Origin: Rivularia sp. PCC 7116
GTDB taxonomy: Bacteria; Cyanobacteriota; Cyanobacteriia; Cyanobacteriales; Nostocaceae
Direction: 5' to 3'
Assembly: GCF_000316665.1 (NCBI RefSeq)
Contig: NC_019678.1
Location: 3,162,001 to 3,226,000, forward strand
DNA: 64,000 nt
Part shown: positions 1 through 9,073 of the stretch, piece by piece
Numbering within the stretch: position 1 is the first letter of the stretch
Layout of the letters: each line of letters begins with the position of its first letter
Notes under the pieces: generated by a model
Database searches by the model: none
Seen by the model: the letters and a program-made list of their open reading frames with translations, nothing else
Told to the model about the DNA's origin: nothing
Program-made: the position numbers and the translations under genes

Positions 1-2
1 TC

Positions 3-692
3 GACGTTGTTTTCTGCATTTTGGTATTCTTTATTTTGGCATCTTTACAATTTACTCGCCAACAATCCATTAACATCGATTTACCCCAAGCTAACACTGC
101 GACATCTAGCGTACAGCCGCAGACAGAACGAGAAATTTTACCCGTAACTATTGATGCAGTCGGTCAAATTTATGTAGAAAAAAATCCGGTACAGCCACAG
201 CAATTAGGAGGTATTTTAAAGAACTACCTAGCAGAAAATCCGAAAGGAACTTTAGTGCTATATGCTTCGCGATCGGCTACTTACAATGATGTAATTGAAA
301 TCTTAGATCTGCTGCGACAAGTGGGTGGTGACAGGGTATCTTTAGCAATTATACCTGGCTCTGAAGAACAGCCTGCAAATCCATTGCAGCCAATCCCCAC
401 TTTACCTATCAATCCTGGCGCTACACCTGGTGGAGCATTGCCATTCCCAAATACTTCACCGCTTTCTCCTAATTTACCCCAAAATAATCCTAACCTTAAC
501 TTACCCCCCGGCAGTACTCAACTACCTATTCCTACTATTCCCAATCAACCCCAAACCGGGCAAGGAACTCCTCCTAGAATTCCTAGCGGAAATACTAGAA
601 CAGTTCCTCCCGCATCCGCACCCACGACGGCACCAGCACCTCAAACAACTGTTGCACCAGCTGCGCCTAGCGGCACTAATCCTAGTCCTTAA
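3..692 (+). CDS. ExbD/TolR-type biopolymer transport protein, 5' truncated by window edge
   Basis: ExbD/TolR proteins work with ExbB/TolQ proton channels to energise outer-membrane transport. The frame is open to the window edge and begins in the typical first membrane segment (DVVFCILVFFILAS), so the N-terminal cytoplasmic residues and start codon lie outside the window. The periplasmic ExbD domain follows: a PVTIDAVGQIYVEK strand and the segment around GTLVLYASRSATYNDVIEIL, ending near residue 125. After that comes an odd tail of roughly 100 residues rich in Pro, Asn, Gln and Thr, much longer than the usual ExbD of about 140 residues. The tail may span periplasm or peptidoglycan, which is inference. 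An exbB gene would be expected just upstream. A palindromic element follows the stop codon. Family call is good; substrate unknown. Confidence 0.8.
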   Translation, partial: DVVFCILVFFILASLQFTRQQSINIDLPQANTATSSVQPQTEREILPVTIDAVGQIYVEKNPVQPQQLGGILKNYLAENPKGTLVLYASRSATYNDVIEILDLLRQVGGDRVSLAIIPGSEEQPANPLQPIPTLPINPGATPGGALPFPNTSPLSPNLPQNNPNLNLPPGSTQLPIPTIPNQPQTGQGTPPRIPSGNTRTVPPASAPTTAPAPQTTVAPAAPSGTNPSP

Positions 693-704
693 GGAGATCC
701 AAGA

Positions 705-801
705 AATAAAATGTCCCAACCGTTTTACAAATATTCCGGTCAAAACCTAGATATACTGGGGTGTCGCCTGAAAGGCGACACTGACGGTGGGACATTTTAT
801 T
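705..801. repeat. MITE-like palindromic element, about 97 bp
   Basis: Near-identical terminal inverted repeats face each other: ATAAAATGTCCCAACCGT at 705-722 and ACGGTGGGACATTTTAT at 784-800. Inside is a perfect 9-bp hairpin (GTGTCGCCT/AGGCGACAC, 761-781). No coding capacity. It lies directly behind the exbD stop, so the transcript could fold into a long hairpin and act as a terminator. Confidence 0.6.
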
Positions 802-1161
802 ATCTGTAAGTGCCTTAGTAAAACAAATCGGTTTCTTACTATTAGCTCCTAACTCGCCATTGGTGAAACAGTTACGGTGACAAAGCAGTGTCCTTGGGGA
901 GCTACTCTCGTGCGTAGTTGCATCAACAGCGCGCACGGGCAGGGAGTTTCTGCCTCAGTTCCTATAACTGTACTTGTTCCTCCTGAAGAACTACTTGCCA
1001 CTCCTAGCTTTTAACTTCCTTTAACCCGATTGTAGTCAATCCTTCTATCTAGCGGAAACTCCCAAACGCTATAATAATCATCAATCTCCCATGTCCGATT
1101 TTCTGTTTGAAAACCGAATATTTGCTAGCTTCTTTCCATTGATTTTATAGGAGTTGTTCAA
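802..1161. other. Intergenic stretch without recognisable gene
   Basis: About 360 bases between the palindromic element and the holin-family gene. No convincing ORF or RNA gene is visible on either strand. The stretch at 840-1010 is less AT-rich than its surroundings and looks like decayed repeat sequence. TAGGAG at about 1149 is the ribosome binding site for the next gene. Confidence 0.4.
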
Positions 1162-1527
1162 ATGAATATCGCGACACTTTTGATTGCCTGGTTAATAACA
1201 GCCATTAGCTTTTTAGTTATCAGCAAAATTCCATTGATAGGAGTTGAAGTTGATTCTTTAAAAAAGAGCTTCATTTCAGCCGCTGTTCTTGGTATTGTGA
1301 CTGTATTAGTTAAACCAATTTTAAAATTAATTTTTGCAATACCAAATCTTCTCACGCTAACTTTATTTCAAGGTATTTTTACCTTTATTATTTCCGTAAT
1401 TTGTTTCGGGATTGCAGCTTTTTTAGTACAAGGATTCCGCTTACGTTACGGAATTTGGAGCGCAATAATGGGAGCGCTAACACTCTCAGTTGTTAGCAGC
1501 TTAATTTACTCTGTTTTACCTCTTTAA
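1162..1527 (+). CDS. Phage-holin-family (PF04020-like) small membrane protein
   Basis: A 121-residue, almost entirely hydrophobic protein with about four membrane segments (roughly residues 5-22, 36-58, 63-88 and 95-118). Gly and Pro placement, for example IPLIGVEVDSLKKSF and VKPILKLIF, is typical of the holin_4_2 family (PF04020). Despite the family name these are ordinary chromosomal proteins in cyanobacteria with no proven lytic role, and no phage genes lie nearby. The start is ATG with a good Shine-Dalgarno (TAGGAG) 8 bases upstream. It converges with thf1, leaving about 50 bases between the two stop codons. Function unknown. Confidence 0.7.
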   Translation: MNIATLLIAWLITAISFLVISKIPLIGVEVDSLKKSFISAAVLGIVTVLVKPILKLIFAIPNLLTLTLFQGIFTFIISVICFGIAAFLVQGFRLRYGIWSAIMGALTLSVVSSLIYSVLPL

Positions 1528-1580
1528 GCTCTAAAGTTAGGAGTAATAAACCTCGATTTATCTCCTAACTTATTTATGAG

Positions 1581-2282
1581 TCATTCTTGGCTCGGAGGGG
1601 AAACTTTAGTCTCAGATTTCTGAGCGCGTTGCTCGCGTCTTTTACGATCTGCTGCAATCATATCTGCCATTACTATGGCAGCTTGTGCCATTTTGTCTAA
1701 GTTAGAGCGGTATAAATCTAAATCTTTGCTCAACTTGTCTTCCGATAAATTCAAGCCTGCTGCGATAGTTTTCAAAGCTTCATTGCGGAGTTTTTCGTCT
1801 TTAACCATTTCTGGATCTGACGATTCCAATAAAGTATATAAACCAATTGCAAATAAACGACTGTATTTAAACGAAGAATTGTTCGCGATACCTTCTAATA
1901 ATCCTTGTAATTCAGAATCATTAGCTAAGCGTCGCTGACTTAAATCGCTAACTAAATCTTTTCCCGTTGTGCTTTTAGCTAAATCTTCCAACCTTTTAGC
2001 ATCATGTCTGTATTTTTGTGGATCTTCTTCCACAGACTTAATCAAAGCATTATAAATCGATTCTTTGTCTTCCTCGGGGTTGTAACCCTGCATAAATCGG
2101 TCGAAAGTAGTTACTACACCCAAAGCATAAATCGGGTCATACTTAAAATCGGCATTTACACCGAGTAGGTGCATTTCTACCATTAGCTCTTCTACCACCC
2201 GACGATAAATCGTGTTGATTGGACGGGTGTGAAGGCTGTAGAAAGTTCTTTTTGTTTCAGAAACAGTACGGACGTTATTCAC
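1581..2282 (-). CDS. thf1: Photosystem II biogenesis protein Thf1/Psb29
   Basis: Thf1 (Psb29/Psp29) is a thylakoid-associated protein needed for photosystem II biogenesis and repair; it works with FtsH proteases. The 233-residue sequence has the hallmark N-terminal segment [35 protein letters not shown] in two overlapping blocks, then the family's all-alpha body with [14 protein letters not shown] and a C-terminal coiled-coil-prone helix rich in Arg, Lys and Glu ([17 protein letters not shown]). Length matches cyanobacterial Thf1. The start is a GTG (RC of CAC at 2280-2282) immediately before NNVRTVSE. It stands alone on the minus strand, convergent with the holin-family gene. Confidence 0.93.
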   Translation of the reverse strand: MNNVRTVSETKRTFYSLHTRPINTIYRRVVEELMVEMHLLGVNADFKYDPIYALGVVTTFDRFMQGYNPEEDKESIYNALIKSVEEDPQKYRHDAKRLEDLAKSTTGKDLVSDLSQRRLANDSELQGLLEGIANNSSFKYSRLFAIGLYTLLESSDPEMVKDEKLRNEALKTIAAGLNLSEDKLSKDLDLYRSNLDKMAQAAIVMADMIAADRKRREQRAQKSETKVSPPSQE

Positions 2283-2548
2283 GAAGAAATTTGTATGAAA
2301 TTTAAGGGCAATGTAAACTTATTCTCGCGCTTGTAGGCGACTTTGCCAAGTAATGGTTAATGAACGATTACGACGGAAGAAGAATGTATCCTCAATTGGC
2401 TAGAAGCAATTACACTTTTACAAATGGTTGTTTCAGGCTATAGCAAAAAATTTTACGGCCACGTTTTAAGTGTGGCGAATGTAATACAAACCCCTTTCAC
2501 TATATAATCAACTCATATTTATAATAGTTTAATCTTTAATTTGTATTT

Positions 2549-3142
2549 ATGAGTTCTTCGCCAAATTTAAACGTGTTAGCAAATTACTTAGCAGGTGAGT
2601 TTGAGAATAAAGAACAAGCAATGACAGAACCTGCCTGGTACGTTAATTTGCTGATGTGGCAAAGGACTGTGTCTTTATTTCAAGAAGACAGCCTAGCCTT
2701 ATTTGCCGAGCAAGCAAATATTCTTAATCTAGAACAGCCTTACCGTCAGCGCTTGCTAAGAATTACACCTATGAGCGGCGATGGATGCTTTAAAGTTCAA
2801 TATTATATGTTTAAAGACCCGACTGCATGGCGGGGCGCAGGTCGCGATGATACATTACTTAATGCTTTAACTCCCGACAAATTAGATTTACTTCCGGGAT
2901 GTGTTCTAATGATGAATACAGTTAACTTAGCCCAAAACCAATACAAATTTATTGCAAAACCGTTACCAGATACTCGTTGCAAATTTAATTATGCTGGCAA
3001 CACCATAGAAGTTTCATTAGGATTTGAAGCAACCCAAAAAGAATTTGTTAGTTATGACAAAGGAATAGATTCAGCAACCGGAAAAGCAACTTGGGGAGCA
3101 ATTATGGGTCCTTATCGCTACACCAAGCTGCAGCAGTTTTGA
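2549..3142 (+). CDS. CpcT/CpeT-family phycobiliprotein chromophore lyase
   Basis: CpcT/CpeT lyases attach phycocyanobilin (or phycoerythrobilin) to Cys residues of phycobiliprotein beta subunits during phycobilisome assembly. The 197-residue sequence shows the family plan: N-terminal LANYLAGEFENKEQAMTEPAW, YRQRLLRI near residue 65, a glycine-rich RGAGRDDTLLNAL segment, LLPGCVLMMN near residue 112, and a C-terminal WGAIMGPYRYTKLQQF. In the family this fold is a bilin-binding beta barrel. The gene stands alone behind about 265 bases of spacer. The family is clear; whether this paralogue serves phycocyanin, phycoerythrocyanin or another subunit cannot be told from sequence alone, so no gene symbol is given. 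Confidence 0.85.
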   Translation: MSSSPNLNVLANYLAGEFENKEQAMTEPAWYVNLLMWQRTVSLFQEDSLALFAEQANILNLEQPYRQRLLRITPMSGDGCFKVQYYMFKDPTAWRGAGRDDTLLNALTPDKLDLLPGCVLMMNTVNLAQNQYKFIAKPLPDTRCKFNYAGNTIEVSLGFEATQKEFVSYDKGIDSATGKATWGAIMGPYRYTKLQQF

Positions 3143-3154
3143 AAAAAAATTTTC

Positions 3155-3235
3155 AAAAATTTAGGAGTTAAGAGTTAAAAGTGAAAAATTACGATTTAGA
3201 GATTAAGAGTTAGGAATCAGGAGCTAAAAGCACAT
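3155..3235. repeat. Degenerate heptamer repeats (GAGTTAA type)
   Basis: Imperfect head-to-tail copies of AGGAGTTAAGAGTTAAAAG. This is the style of short tandemly repeated sequence common in heterocystous cyanobacteria. Confidence 0.5.
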
Positions 3236-3373
3236 TCATATTCTATATTTAAAACAAATGTGTTTATGACTGTTTATGGTCATTTTTATTGGCTAAAAAC
3301 AAATGAAGTTTAGTAACGTTCTGATATAACTGGTTTTTTTCAACTAAATTCACTCCTCACTCCTAATTTATTT

Positions 3374-3742
3374 TCAGCTAGCGATACTGCGAGGTACACC
3401 TTCTAAAGCTTCCTCTTCAGTTTCAAATATTTCAAATACCGTATCCATCATAGTTACTTCAAATACCAGTTTTGCTTCTGGATGTACGTTACAAATACGG
3501 AAACTACCCTTTACCTTGTCTGCATCTCGCATACCGGCAACCAAAGAAGTCAGACCGGAACTATCAATAAAGTTCACCTGTCCCAAATTTACAACCACAT
3601 GAGGGCTTAGTTTAGAGATACATTCTTGTAGCTTTAAACGAAACTGCCACGCCGTAGTAATGTCTAAACGACCAGTAGGTGATAAAACGATAACAGTATT
3701 TCCGTCCTGAGTTGTAAAACTTTTTTGTTCTATATGAATCAC
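3374..3742 (-). CDS. STAS-domain anti-sigma-factor antagonist
   Basis: STAS proteins of the SpoIIAA/RsbV type bind anti-sigma kinases in their unphosphorylated state and release a partner regulator. The sequence carries the diagnostic phosphorylation loop NFIDSSGLTSL with its Ser, a preceding SPTGRLDITTAWQFR segment, and a C-terminal FEIFETEEEAL helix. The GTG start at 3742 gives 122 residues beginning (M)IHIEQKSF and has a G-rich ribosome-binding segment just upstream; an in-frame TTG at 3766 would add eight residues. A cognate kinase (RsbW-like) or PP2C phosphatase is not adjacent, although a PP2C gene lies at 33.8 kb. Convergent partner and target are unknown. Confidence 0.88.
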   Translation of the reverse strand: MIHIEQKSFTTQDGNTVIVLSPTGRLDITTAWQFRLKLQECISKLSPHVVVNLGQVNFIDSSGLTSLVAGMRDADKVKGSFRICNVHPEAKLVFEVTMMDTVFEIFETEEEALEGVPRSIAS

Positions 3743-3972
3743 GAGTTTTCCCCTAGCACTCTTCAAACTGACTAATTAGATACGGCTATTTCTGCACAAT
3801 ATTGGTGAATCTGATAAGAATAATCTATAGCTACTTTAAAATTTACTTATATATATAATTAATAAATTCTTCAGTAACAAAAATTGTTAATGCCGTAGCT
3901 AGAGAATAACAAGCTACAGCCTTAAATGTCACCTAGCACAGATGGTATCTTTAGTAGTTTAACTCACATTAT

Positions 3973-5013
3973 TTAAGTATGTCTCTGATTCCAGTTGACC
4001 CAATCTTGAGGCTTGAGGAAGGTTTCGTACAATTCTGCCTCCGGGGAATTTGGTTCCGGCTTATACCCATATTGCCAGCGTACCAATGGTGGCAAGGACA
4101 TCAAAATAGACTCAGTACGTCCGTTAGTTTGTAAACCAAAAATCGTACCCCGGTCATAAACCAAGTTAAATTCTACATACCGACCCCGACGGTATAACTG
4201 AAAATCTCGCTGGCGATCGCCATATTCTATGGGATGTCTTTTTTTGACGATTGGTAAATAAGCGGGTAAAAATGCTTTGCCACATTCTTGTATAAAGGCA
4301 AATATTTCTTCCCAATCTCTTGAAGGTAATTCACCAATTTCATTACTGTATTTAGCTGCATCTTTATCAGCATGGGGACCGCGATACAAACTGCCTCTTC
4401 CATCTTGGTAATCGAAGAATAAACCTCCGACACCCCGAGTTTCTTGACGATGCTTGAGGTAAAAATATTCATCGCACCAGCGTTTGAACACTGGGTAATA
4501 CTCTTGGTGATGATTATCGCAAGCCTGCTTAAAAGTTTGATGAAAATGAGTCGCATCTTCAGCGAAAGGATAGTAAGGGGTCATGTCAGCACCGCCACCA
4601 AACCACCAAACCGGACCAGCTTCAAAGTAGCGATAATTCAAATGAACGGTGGGGACGTAAGGATTGCGGGGGTGCAACACCATAGAAGTACCCGTGGCAT
4701 AAAATTTATGCCCTGCGGCTTCCGGACGGTTAGACAAAATTGAAGGTGGTAAATTAGAACCCCAAACTTCAGAAAAATTGACGCCACCTTGTTCAAATAT
4801 TGCACCCTCACGTAAAACTCGCGAACGTCCTCCACCGCCTTCGGCGCGCTCCCAACTGTCTTCTTGAAAATTTCCAGTACCATCAAGGTCAGCTAAAGCT
4901 TGAGAAATTTCATCTTGTAGCTGCTTCATAAACTGGCTAACTCTAGCTTTAGCATCGGATGGCGGCAAAGATTGAGAAGAAGACGACTTGGGGGAGGTTG
5001 GCGATGTCAACAT
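3973..5013 (-). CDS. hemF: Oxygen-dependent coproporphyrinogen III oxidase
   Basis: HemF oxidatively decarboxylates coproporphyrinogen III to protoporphyrinogen IX in haem and chlorophyll synthesis, using O2. The 346-residue protein contains the family signatures: SVVL-type strand replaced here by [20 protein letters not shown] (catalytic His region), [30 protein letters not shown], and [20 protein letters not shown]. The Ser/Gln-rich N-terminal 20 residues are typical of cyanobacterial HemF. Start ATG at 5013. It is monocistronic, followed by an AT-rich spacer. An oxygen-independent HemN homologue would be expected elsewhere. Assignment is firm. Confidence 0.97.
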   Translation of the reverse strand: MLTSPTSPKSSSSQSLPPSDAKARVSQFMKQLQDEISQALADLDGTGNFQEDSWERAEGGGGRSRVLREGAIFEQGGVNFSEVWGSNLPPSILSNRPEAAGHKFYATGTSMVLHPRNPYVPTVHLNYRYFEAGPVWWFGGGADMTPYYPFAEDATHFHQTFKQACDNHHQEYYPVFKRWCDEYFYLKHRQETRGVGGLFFDYQDGRGSLYRGPHADKDAAKYSNEIGELPSRDWEEIFAFIQECGKAFLPAYLPIVKKRHPIEYGDRQRDFQLYRRGRYVEFNLVYDRGTIFGLQTNGRTESILMSLPPLVRWQYGYKPEPNSPEAELYETFLKPQDWVNWNQRHT

Positions 5014-5653
5014 AAATTTGTAAACCTTGTAAGACGATTTTTACTTATATTATTTTGAACTGCTCGGCTTGTGAAATTCCCCAGTCAGTTCTACTCACAC
5101 GTAAAAACTTTGGGAATATAAATAATCCACGTAATTTTCCGGTAACGTGAATAAAGTTATTCTCCCTCAAATAGGTATAGGCTGATAACGCAGGTTAACT
5201 TTTTGCAACTTTTTAATGTGATTACCCCAATATTGAGACTGAATTCTGTAACAATATGCTGTAAGCGGCTGCACAATTGAAGGGTCATTACCTCTAAAAG
5301 ACATCGAATAATCAAGCAAATACTTACCTGTGTCTTCAAGGGGAAGGCGAGTTCGTCAATCAAGCTGAAGTTGAACTAATGCCGTTTAAAGCACAAATTG
5401 TTGTTATTAATTTTGCACAAAAGTACTGATGGGTGAATCTTGCCTTAAAAAATATTTACGTCATTTACGTCCATTTCAAGATCATCAAAATAGTTAATAG
5501 TTAAATTAATTCATTTAAAGTAGTTTGACTTTGTATGAAAATATTTGACAGGTAAAGATTTAAGAAAGCTCTATTCACAAAATTAACTAGAAACAGTTAA
5601 AGTTACCCAATTGAAAGGACTTAGCAAAGTGTGTAGCCAGGAGGATTAAGAGA
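5014..5653. other. Divergent intergenic region between hemF and an SRPBCC gene
   Basis: About 640 AT-rich bases that must contain the promoters of both divergent genes. Short open frames are present but none has codon structure or similarity I recognise. No RNA gene or repeat stands out. CAGGAGG at about 5638 is the ribosome binding site for the rightward gene. Confidence 0.4.
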
Positions 5654-6181
5654 ATGCAAGGTTGGTTCTCAAAATTTATCAACCGCAAGCGTCGTCGAGT
5701 TTGCGTTTCTCTAGTACGAAGTTATCGCGAAATTAGTTCTGCTTCTGTAGATGAAATATGGCATAAGGTAGTTGATTTGGCAGACGTTTCCTGGCACCCA
5801 TTATTTAAAAGTACTAACGTGCCTTATGGATTAGTACCCAAGCCAGGATTAATTTACAAAGCAGTAACCCGTCTTTCACCAATTCCAATCCGCATTTTTG
5901 TCGAACATGTCAATCCAAGGGAACTTCTAAGCGTGCGAATTCTAGCAATTCCCGGTGTAGAAGAACGAATTAGTTACAAGATAGAGTCCACAGTTTGTGG
6001 TAGTTGTTTGTCTTATTCGGTGACTTTACGCGGTTGGCTGTCTCCCCTAGTTTGGTCTTTTTCTCGCCCCTATGCTGACAGAGTGGCAAGGGCTTTAATC
6101 GAAGCAGTTGAAGAAGCCGCAATTAAAGCAGTATCTAGAAAAAGAAAATCAACTTTAGAGTCCGAATTGTTTGAATTTTAA
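5654..6181 (+). CDS. SRPBCC (START/polyketide-cyclase-like) family protein
   Basis: A 175-residue soluble protein. The pattern of ISSASVDEIWHKVVDLADVSWHPLF, then alternating beta strands (GLVPKPGLIYKAVTRL, IRIFVEHVNPRELLSVRIL) and a long C-terminal helix (YADRVARALIEAVEEAA) fits the helix-grip fold of the SRPBCC superfamily. Members bind hydrophobic ligands; no catalytic residues can be named. The N-terminus is rich in Arg/Lys (NRKRRRVCVS). The start is ATG with a strong AGGAGG Shine-Dalgarno. A heptamer-repeat spacer separates it from the Mrp gene downstream. Ligand and pathway unknown. Confidence 0.65.
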   Translation: MQGWFSKFINRKRRRVCVSLVRSYREISSASVDEIWHKVVDLADVSWHPLFKSTNVPYGLVPKPGLIYKAVTRLSPIPIRIFVEHVNPRELLSVRILAIPGVEERISYKIESTVCGSCLSYSVTLRGWLSPLVWSFSRPYADRVARALIEAVEEAAIKAVSRKRKSTLESELFEF

Positions 6182-6182
6182 A

Positions 6183-6290
6183 AAATTGGGAATTGGGAAT
6201 TAGGTATTGAGTTAAGAGTTAAGAGTTATTAGTTTTAATTTCTTCTTGTCTTTCCCATGCCCCATCCCCTATGCCCTATGCCCATAAAAG
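6183..6290. repeat. Heptamer repeats and C-rich ATGCCC repeats
   Basis: AATTGGG and GAGTTAA heptamers followed by CCCATGCCCC/CCTATGCCC units. Intergenic, non-coding, probably dispersed in this genome. Confidence 0.5.
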
Positions 6291-6342
6291 TAGATAATAT
6301 TTTTCTGTTAAAAATTGTTTCAGTATCAAGGGTGAAAGTGCT

Positions 6343-7413
6343 ATGCAAGATGTTCTTTGTGCAAGTTCGGTTTTAGATGTATTGCGACCGGTACAAGACC
6401 CGGAACTTCGTAAAAGTCTAGTAGAACTAAATATGATTCGTAACGTCAAAATCGAAGATGGGAAAGTTAGCTTTACTTTGGTTTTGACTACACCTGCTTG
6501 CCCTTTACGAGAATTTATTGTCGAAGATTGTCAAAAAGCTGTGAGACAGCTTCGGGGAGTTGCGGATGTATCAATAGAAGTTACGGCAGAAACACCCCAA
6601 CAGAAAAGCTTACCCGACCGTAATGGGGTACCTGGAATCAAAAATATTATTGCCGTTTCTAGCGGTAAAGGCGGTGTTGGTAAAAGTACTGTAGCCGTCA
6701 ATATCGCAGTAGCATTGGCTCAAACCGGAGCTAAAGTCGGTTTGCTAGATGCCGATATTTACGGACCTAACGACCCGACAATGTTAGGACTTGAAACCGC
6801 ACAAATTAACGTGCGTCAAGGTGAAAAAGGTGAGATATTAGAACCTGCTTTCAATCATGGTGTCAAATTAGTTTCAATGGGTTTTCTAATCGACCGAGAT
6901 CAACCCGTAATTTGGCGCGGACCAATGCTGAATGGAGTAATTCGTCAATTTTTATATCAAGTGGAATGGGGTGAACTAGACTACTTAATTGTAGATATGC
7001 CCCCAGGAACGGGTGATGCCCAGTTGACATTGACACAAGCAGTACCTATTGCTGGTGCTGTTATAGTAACTACTCCCCAGAACGTAGCTTTACTCGATTC
7101 GCGTAAAGGCTTGCGGATGTTTCAGCAGATGAAAGTACCAGTTTTGGGGATTATTGAAAATATGAGTTATTTTATACCTCCAGATATGCCAGAAAAACAG
7201 TATGATATTTTCGGTTCTGGTGGTGGTTTAAAAACAGCTACCGAACTAGGAATACCTCTGTTAGGGTGCGTACCGTTGGAAATATCTACAAGAGTTGGCG
7301 GAGATAAGGGAATTCCTATAGTTATAGCCGACCCAGAATCAGCATCGGCAATTGCTTTAAAAGAAATTTCTTTAGCGATCGCAGGAAAAGTATCAGTGGC
7401 TGCCCTTACATAA
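6343..7413 (+). CDS. mrp: Mrp/NBP35-family P-loop ATPase (Fe-S carrier)
   Basis: Mrp/ApbC proteins bind and transfer Fe-S clusters to apo-proteins using ATP. The 356-residue protein has an N-terminal MIP18/DUF59 domain (VLDVLRPVQDPELRKSL; TPACPLREF) of about 90 residues. Then comes the deviant Walker A motif SSGKGGVGKST at residues 107-117, the LLDADIYGPNDPTMLG switch, and VDMPPGTGDAQLT. The CxxC that carries the cluster in E. coli-type members, normally after ENMSYF, is absent here and reads IPPDMPEKQYDIFG. This form is seen in other cyanobacterial Mrp proteins as I recall them. It is followed about 100 bases later by rodA. Family certain; the cluster-carrying mechanism is uncertain. Confidence 0.93.
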   Translation: MQDVLCASSVLDVLRPVQDPELRKSLVELNMIRNVKIEDGKVSFTLVLTTPACPLREFIVEDCQKAVRQLRGVADVSIEVTAETPQQKSLPDRNGVPGIKNIIAVSSGKGGVGKSTVAVNIAVALAQTGAKVGLLDADIYGPNDPTMLGLETAQINVRQGEKGEILEPAFNHGVKLVSMGFLIDRDQPVIWRGPMLNGVIRQFLYQVEWGELDYLIVDMPPGTGDAQLTLTQAVPIAGAVIVTTPQNVALLDSRKGLRMFQQMKVPVLGIIENMSYFIPPDMPEKQYDIFGSGGGLKTATELGIPLLGCVPLEISTRVGGDKGIPIVIADPESASAIALKEISLAIAGKVSVAALT

Positions 7414-7516
7414 AAATTCTATGTGTTTCTGTCTGGGTAGCGGGCTGAGTACTGAGAATAAAGATAAAAAGACGCAATTATCAAGTTTTTATAAGCTCAG
7501 GTATCAACAAGACTAA

Positions 7517-8836
7517 ATGTTACTAAAAAAGTCACGCTACTCACGAAACAGAAATCGCTGGCAGAATTTATTTAAGCCCTGGCACCAAGTAGACTTACTG
7601 CTATTTTTGCTGCCCATTGCCGTCAGCATATTTGGCGGCTTTATGATTTTCAGTACGGAATTAAGCCAAGGAGAAACTAAGTGGTTGTCGCACTTCTCAA
7701 TGGCAAGTGTCGGTTTCTTAATAGCTTTGCTGATAGCCCGCAGTTGCTATGAAGTTCTTCGACAGTGGCACTGGGTTACTTTTGCTTTAACCAACGCCAG
7801 CCTGATTGCAGTAATGGCGATAGGTGTTAGTGCTAAAGGGGCGCAACGTTGGATTAGTATTGGTAGTTTCAATGTCCAACCATCAGAATTTGCGAAGATA
7901 GGAGCGATTATTACTTTAGCTGCACTGTTAAACAAGCGCACGGCTTCAACTCTTCCCAACTTTTTCCGGGCTTTGGCAGTAACGGCAGTTCCTTGGGGAT
8001 TAGTATTTTTGCAGCCAGATTTAGCAACATCATTGGTATTTGCCGCGATTGTATTAGCAATGCTTTATTGGGCAAATGCCAATCCAGGTTGGTTAATCCT
8101 ATTAGTTTCTCCAGTGGTAGCAGCGATTTTATTTAGCATACCTTGGCCTTGGACTGAACCATTAGTGCTTGCTAAAGGGATATTCCTTACACCTTTGGGG
8201 TTAATTTGGTCTCTGACTATGGCATTGATAGGCTGGCGTACTCTACCTGGGAAAAAATTCGGTTTGGGAGGTATTGGTGCGCTAAGTTTAAATCTGTTAG
8301 GTGGAGAATTGGGAATCTTTGCTTGGAACAACGTACTTAGAGAATACCAAAAAGGCAGAATCACCTCCTTTCTAAATCCAGAACAAGATCCCCTCGGTAC
8401 CGGCTATCACTTGATTCAGTCTCGTATCGCCATTGGTGCAGGTAAATGGTTTGGTTGGGGTCCGTTCAACGGTCCGATGACTCAGTTGAATTTCGTGCCC
8501 GAACAGCATACTGACTTTATTTTCTCAGCAGTTGGGGAAGAATTTGGTTTTATCGGTTGTTTGGTATTATTGCTGGTATTTTGTTTAATTTGTCAAAGGT
8601 TATTGCATGTTGCCCTAACAGCTAAAGATAATTTCGGCTCATTAATAGCAATTGGCGTTTTGGCAATGATTGTATTCCAGATGGCTGTTAATATTGGAAT
8701 GACCATAGGGTTAGCACCAGTAGCAGGAATACCTTTACCATTTATGAGTTACGGTAATTCAGCAATGCTATCCAACTTTATTGCTATAGGATTGGTTGAA
8801 TCAGTAGCGAACTTTCGCAATCTCAAGAAGTATTAA
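7517..8836 (+). CDS. rodA: RodA/FtsW-family peptidoglycan glycosyltransferase (SEDS)
   Basis: SEDS proteins polymerise lipid II with a partner class B PBP; RodA serves lateral wall growth. The 439-residue protein has about ten membrane segments and the SEDS landmarks GAQRWISIGSFNVQPSEFAKI, FLQPDLATSLVF, the periplasmic loop GYHLIQSRIAIGAGKWFGWG, EQHTDFIFSAVGEEFGF, and C-terminal IPLPFMSYGNSAML. Asp in the QPDLATS region corresponds to the catalytic acid of the family. The short soluble N-terminus and first helix resemble RodA more than FtsW. A Met start with a weak upstream ribosome site is used. It is in the same direction as mrp, and co-transcription is possible. Confidence 0.88.
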   Translation: MLLKKSRYSRNRNRWQNLFKPWHQVDLLLFLLPIAVSIFGGFMIFSTELSQGETKWLSHFSMASVGFLIALLIARSCYEVLRQWHWVTFALTNASLIAVMAIGVSAKGAQRWISIGSFNVQPSEFAKIGAIITLAALLNKRTASTLPNFFRALAVTAVPWGLVFLQPDLATSLVFAAIVLAMLYWANANPGWLILLVSPVVAAILFSIPWPWTEPLVLAKGIFLTPLGLIWSLTMALIGWRTLPGKKFGLGGIGALSLNLLGGELGIFAWNNVLREYQKGRITSFLNPEQDPLGTGYHLIQSRIAIGAGKWFGWGPFNGPMTQLNFVPEQHTDFIFSAVGEEFGFIGCLVLLLVFCLICQRLLHVALTAKDNFGSLIAIGVLAMIVFQMAVNIGMTIGLAPVAGIPLPFMSYGNSAMLSNFIAIGLVESVANFRNLKKY

Positions 8837-8979
8837 CCCAATAATTATCCATGTCAGCGAAGCCTGACACATTCGGGTCATACAATAACAAGGTATAAAC
8901 AATATTGTTATGGATTAACAACTGAGTCAAAGAGTTTAGATGTCTGTATCTAATCAATCAAGATTCCTTATTATCCGCA

Positions 8980-9062
8980 CCAAGCGGGAAGATAATTGAT
9001 AATTCACATCCGCCGGGTGAAAATTGATATTTAATAACTGATAATTGATAATTGATAACCCA
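8980..9062. repeat. GATAATT heptamer repeats upstream of ndhS
   Basis: Repeated TGATAATTGATAATT-type units flank a short GC-richer segment directly ahead of ndhS. They may form part of its 5' untranslated region. Confidence 0.45.
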
Positions 9063-9073
9063 AAAGAGCGAAA

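Noticed and set aside
1162-1527. Possible prophage, because the protein belongs to a holin-named family
   Set aside because: No other phage genes nearby, and this family is common as an ordinary chromosomal membrane protein.
5157-5363. 68-codon minus-strand ORF upstream of hemF
   Set aside because: Composition (many Cys, Ile and Leu) unlike a real protein and no ribosome site; it lies in a promoter region.
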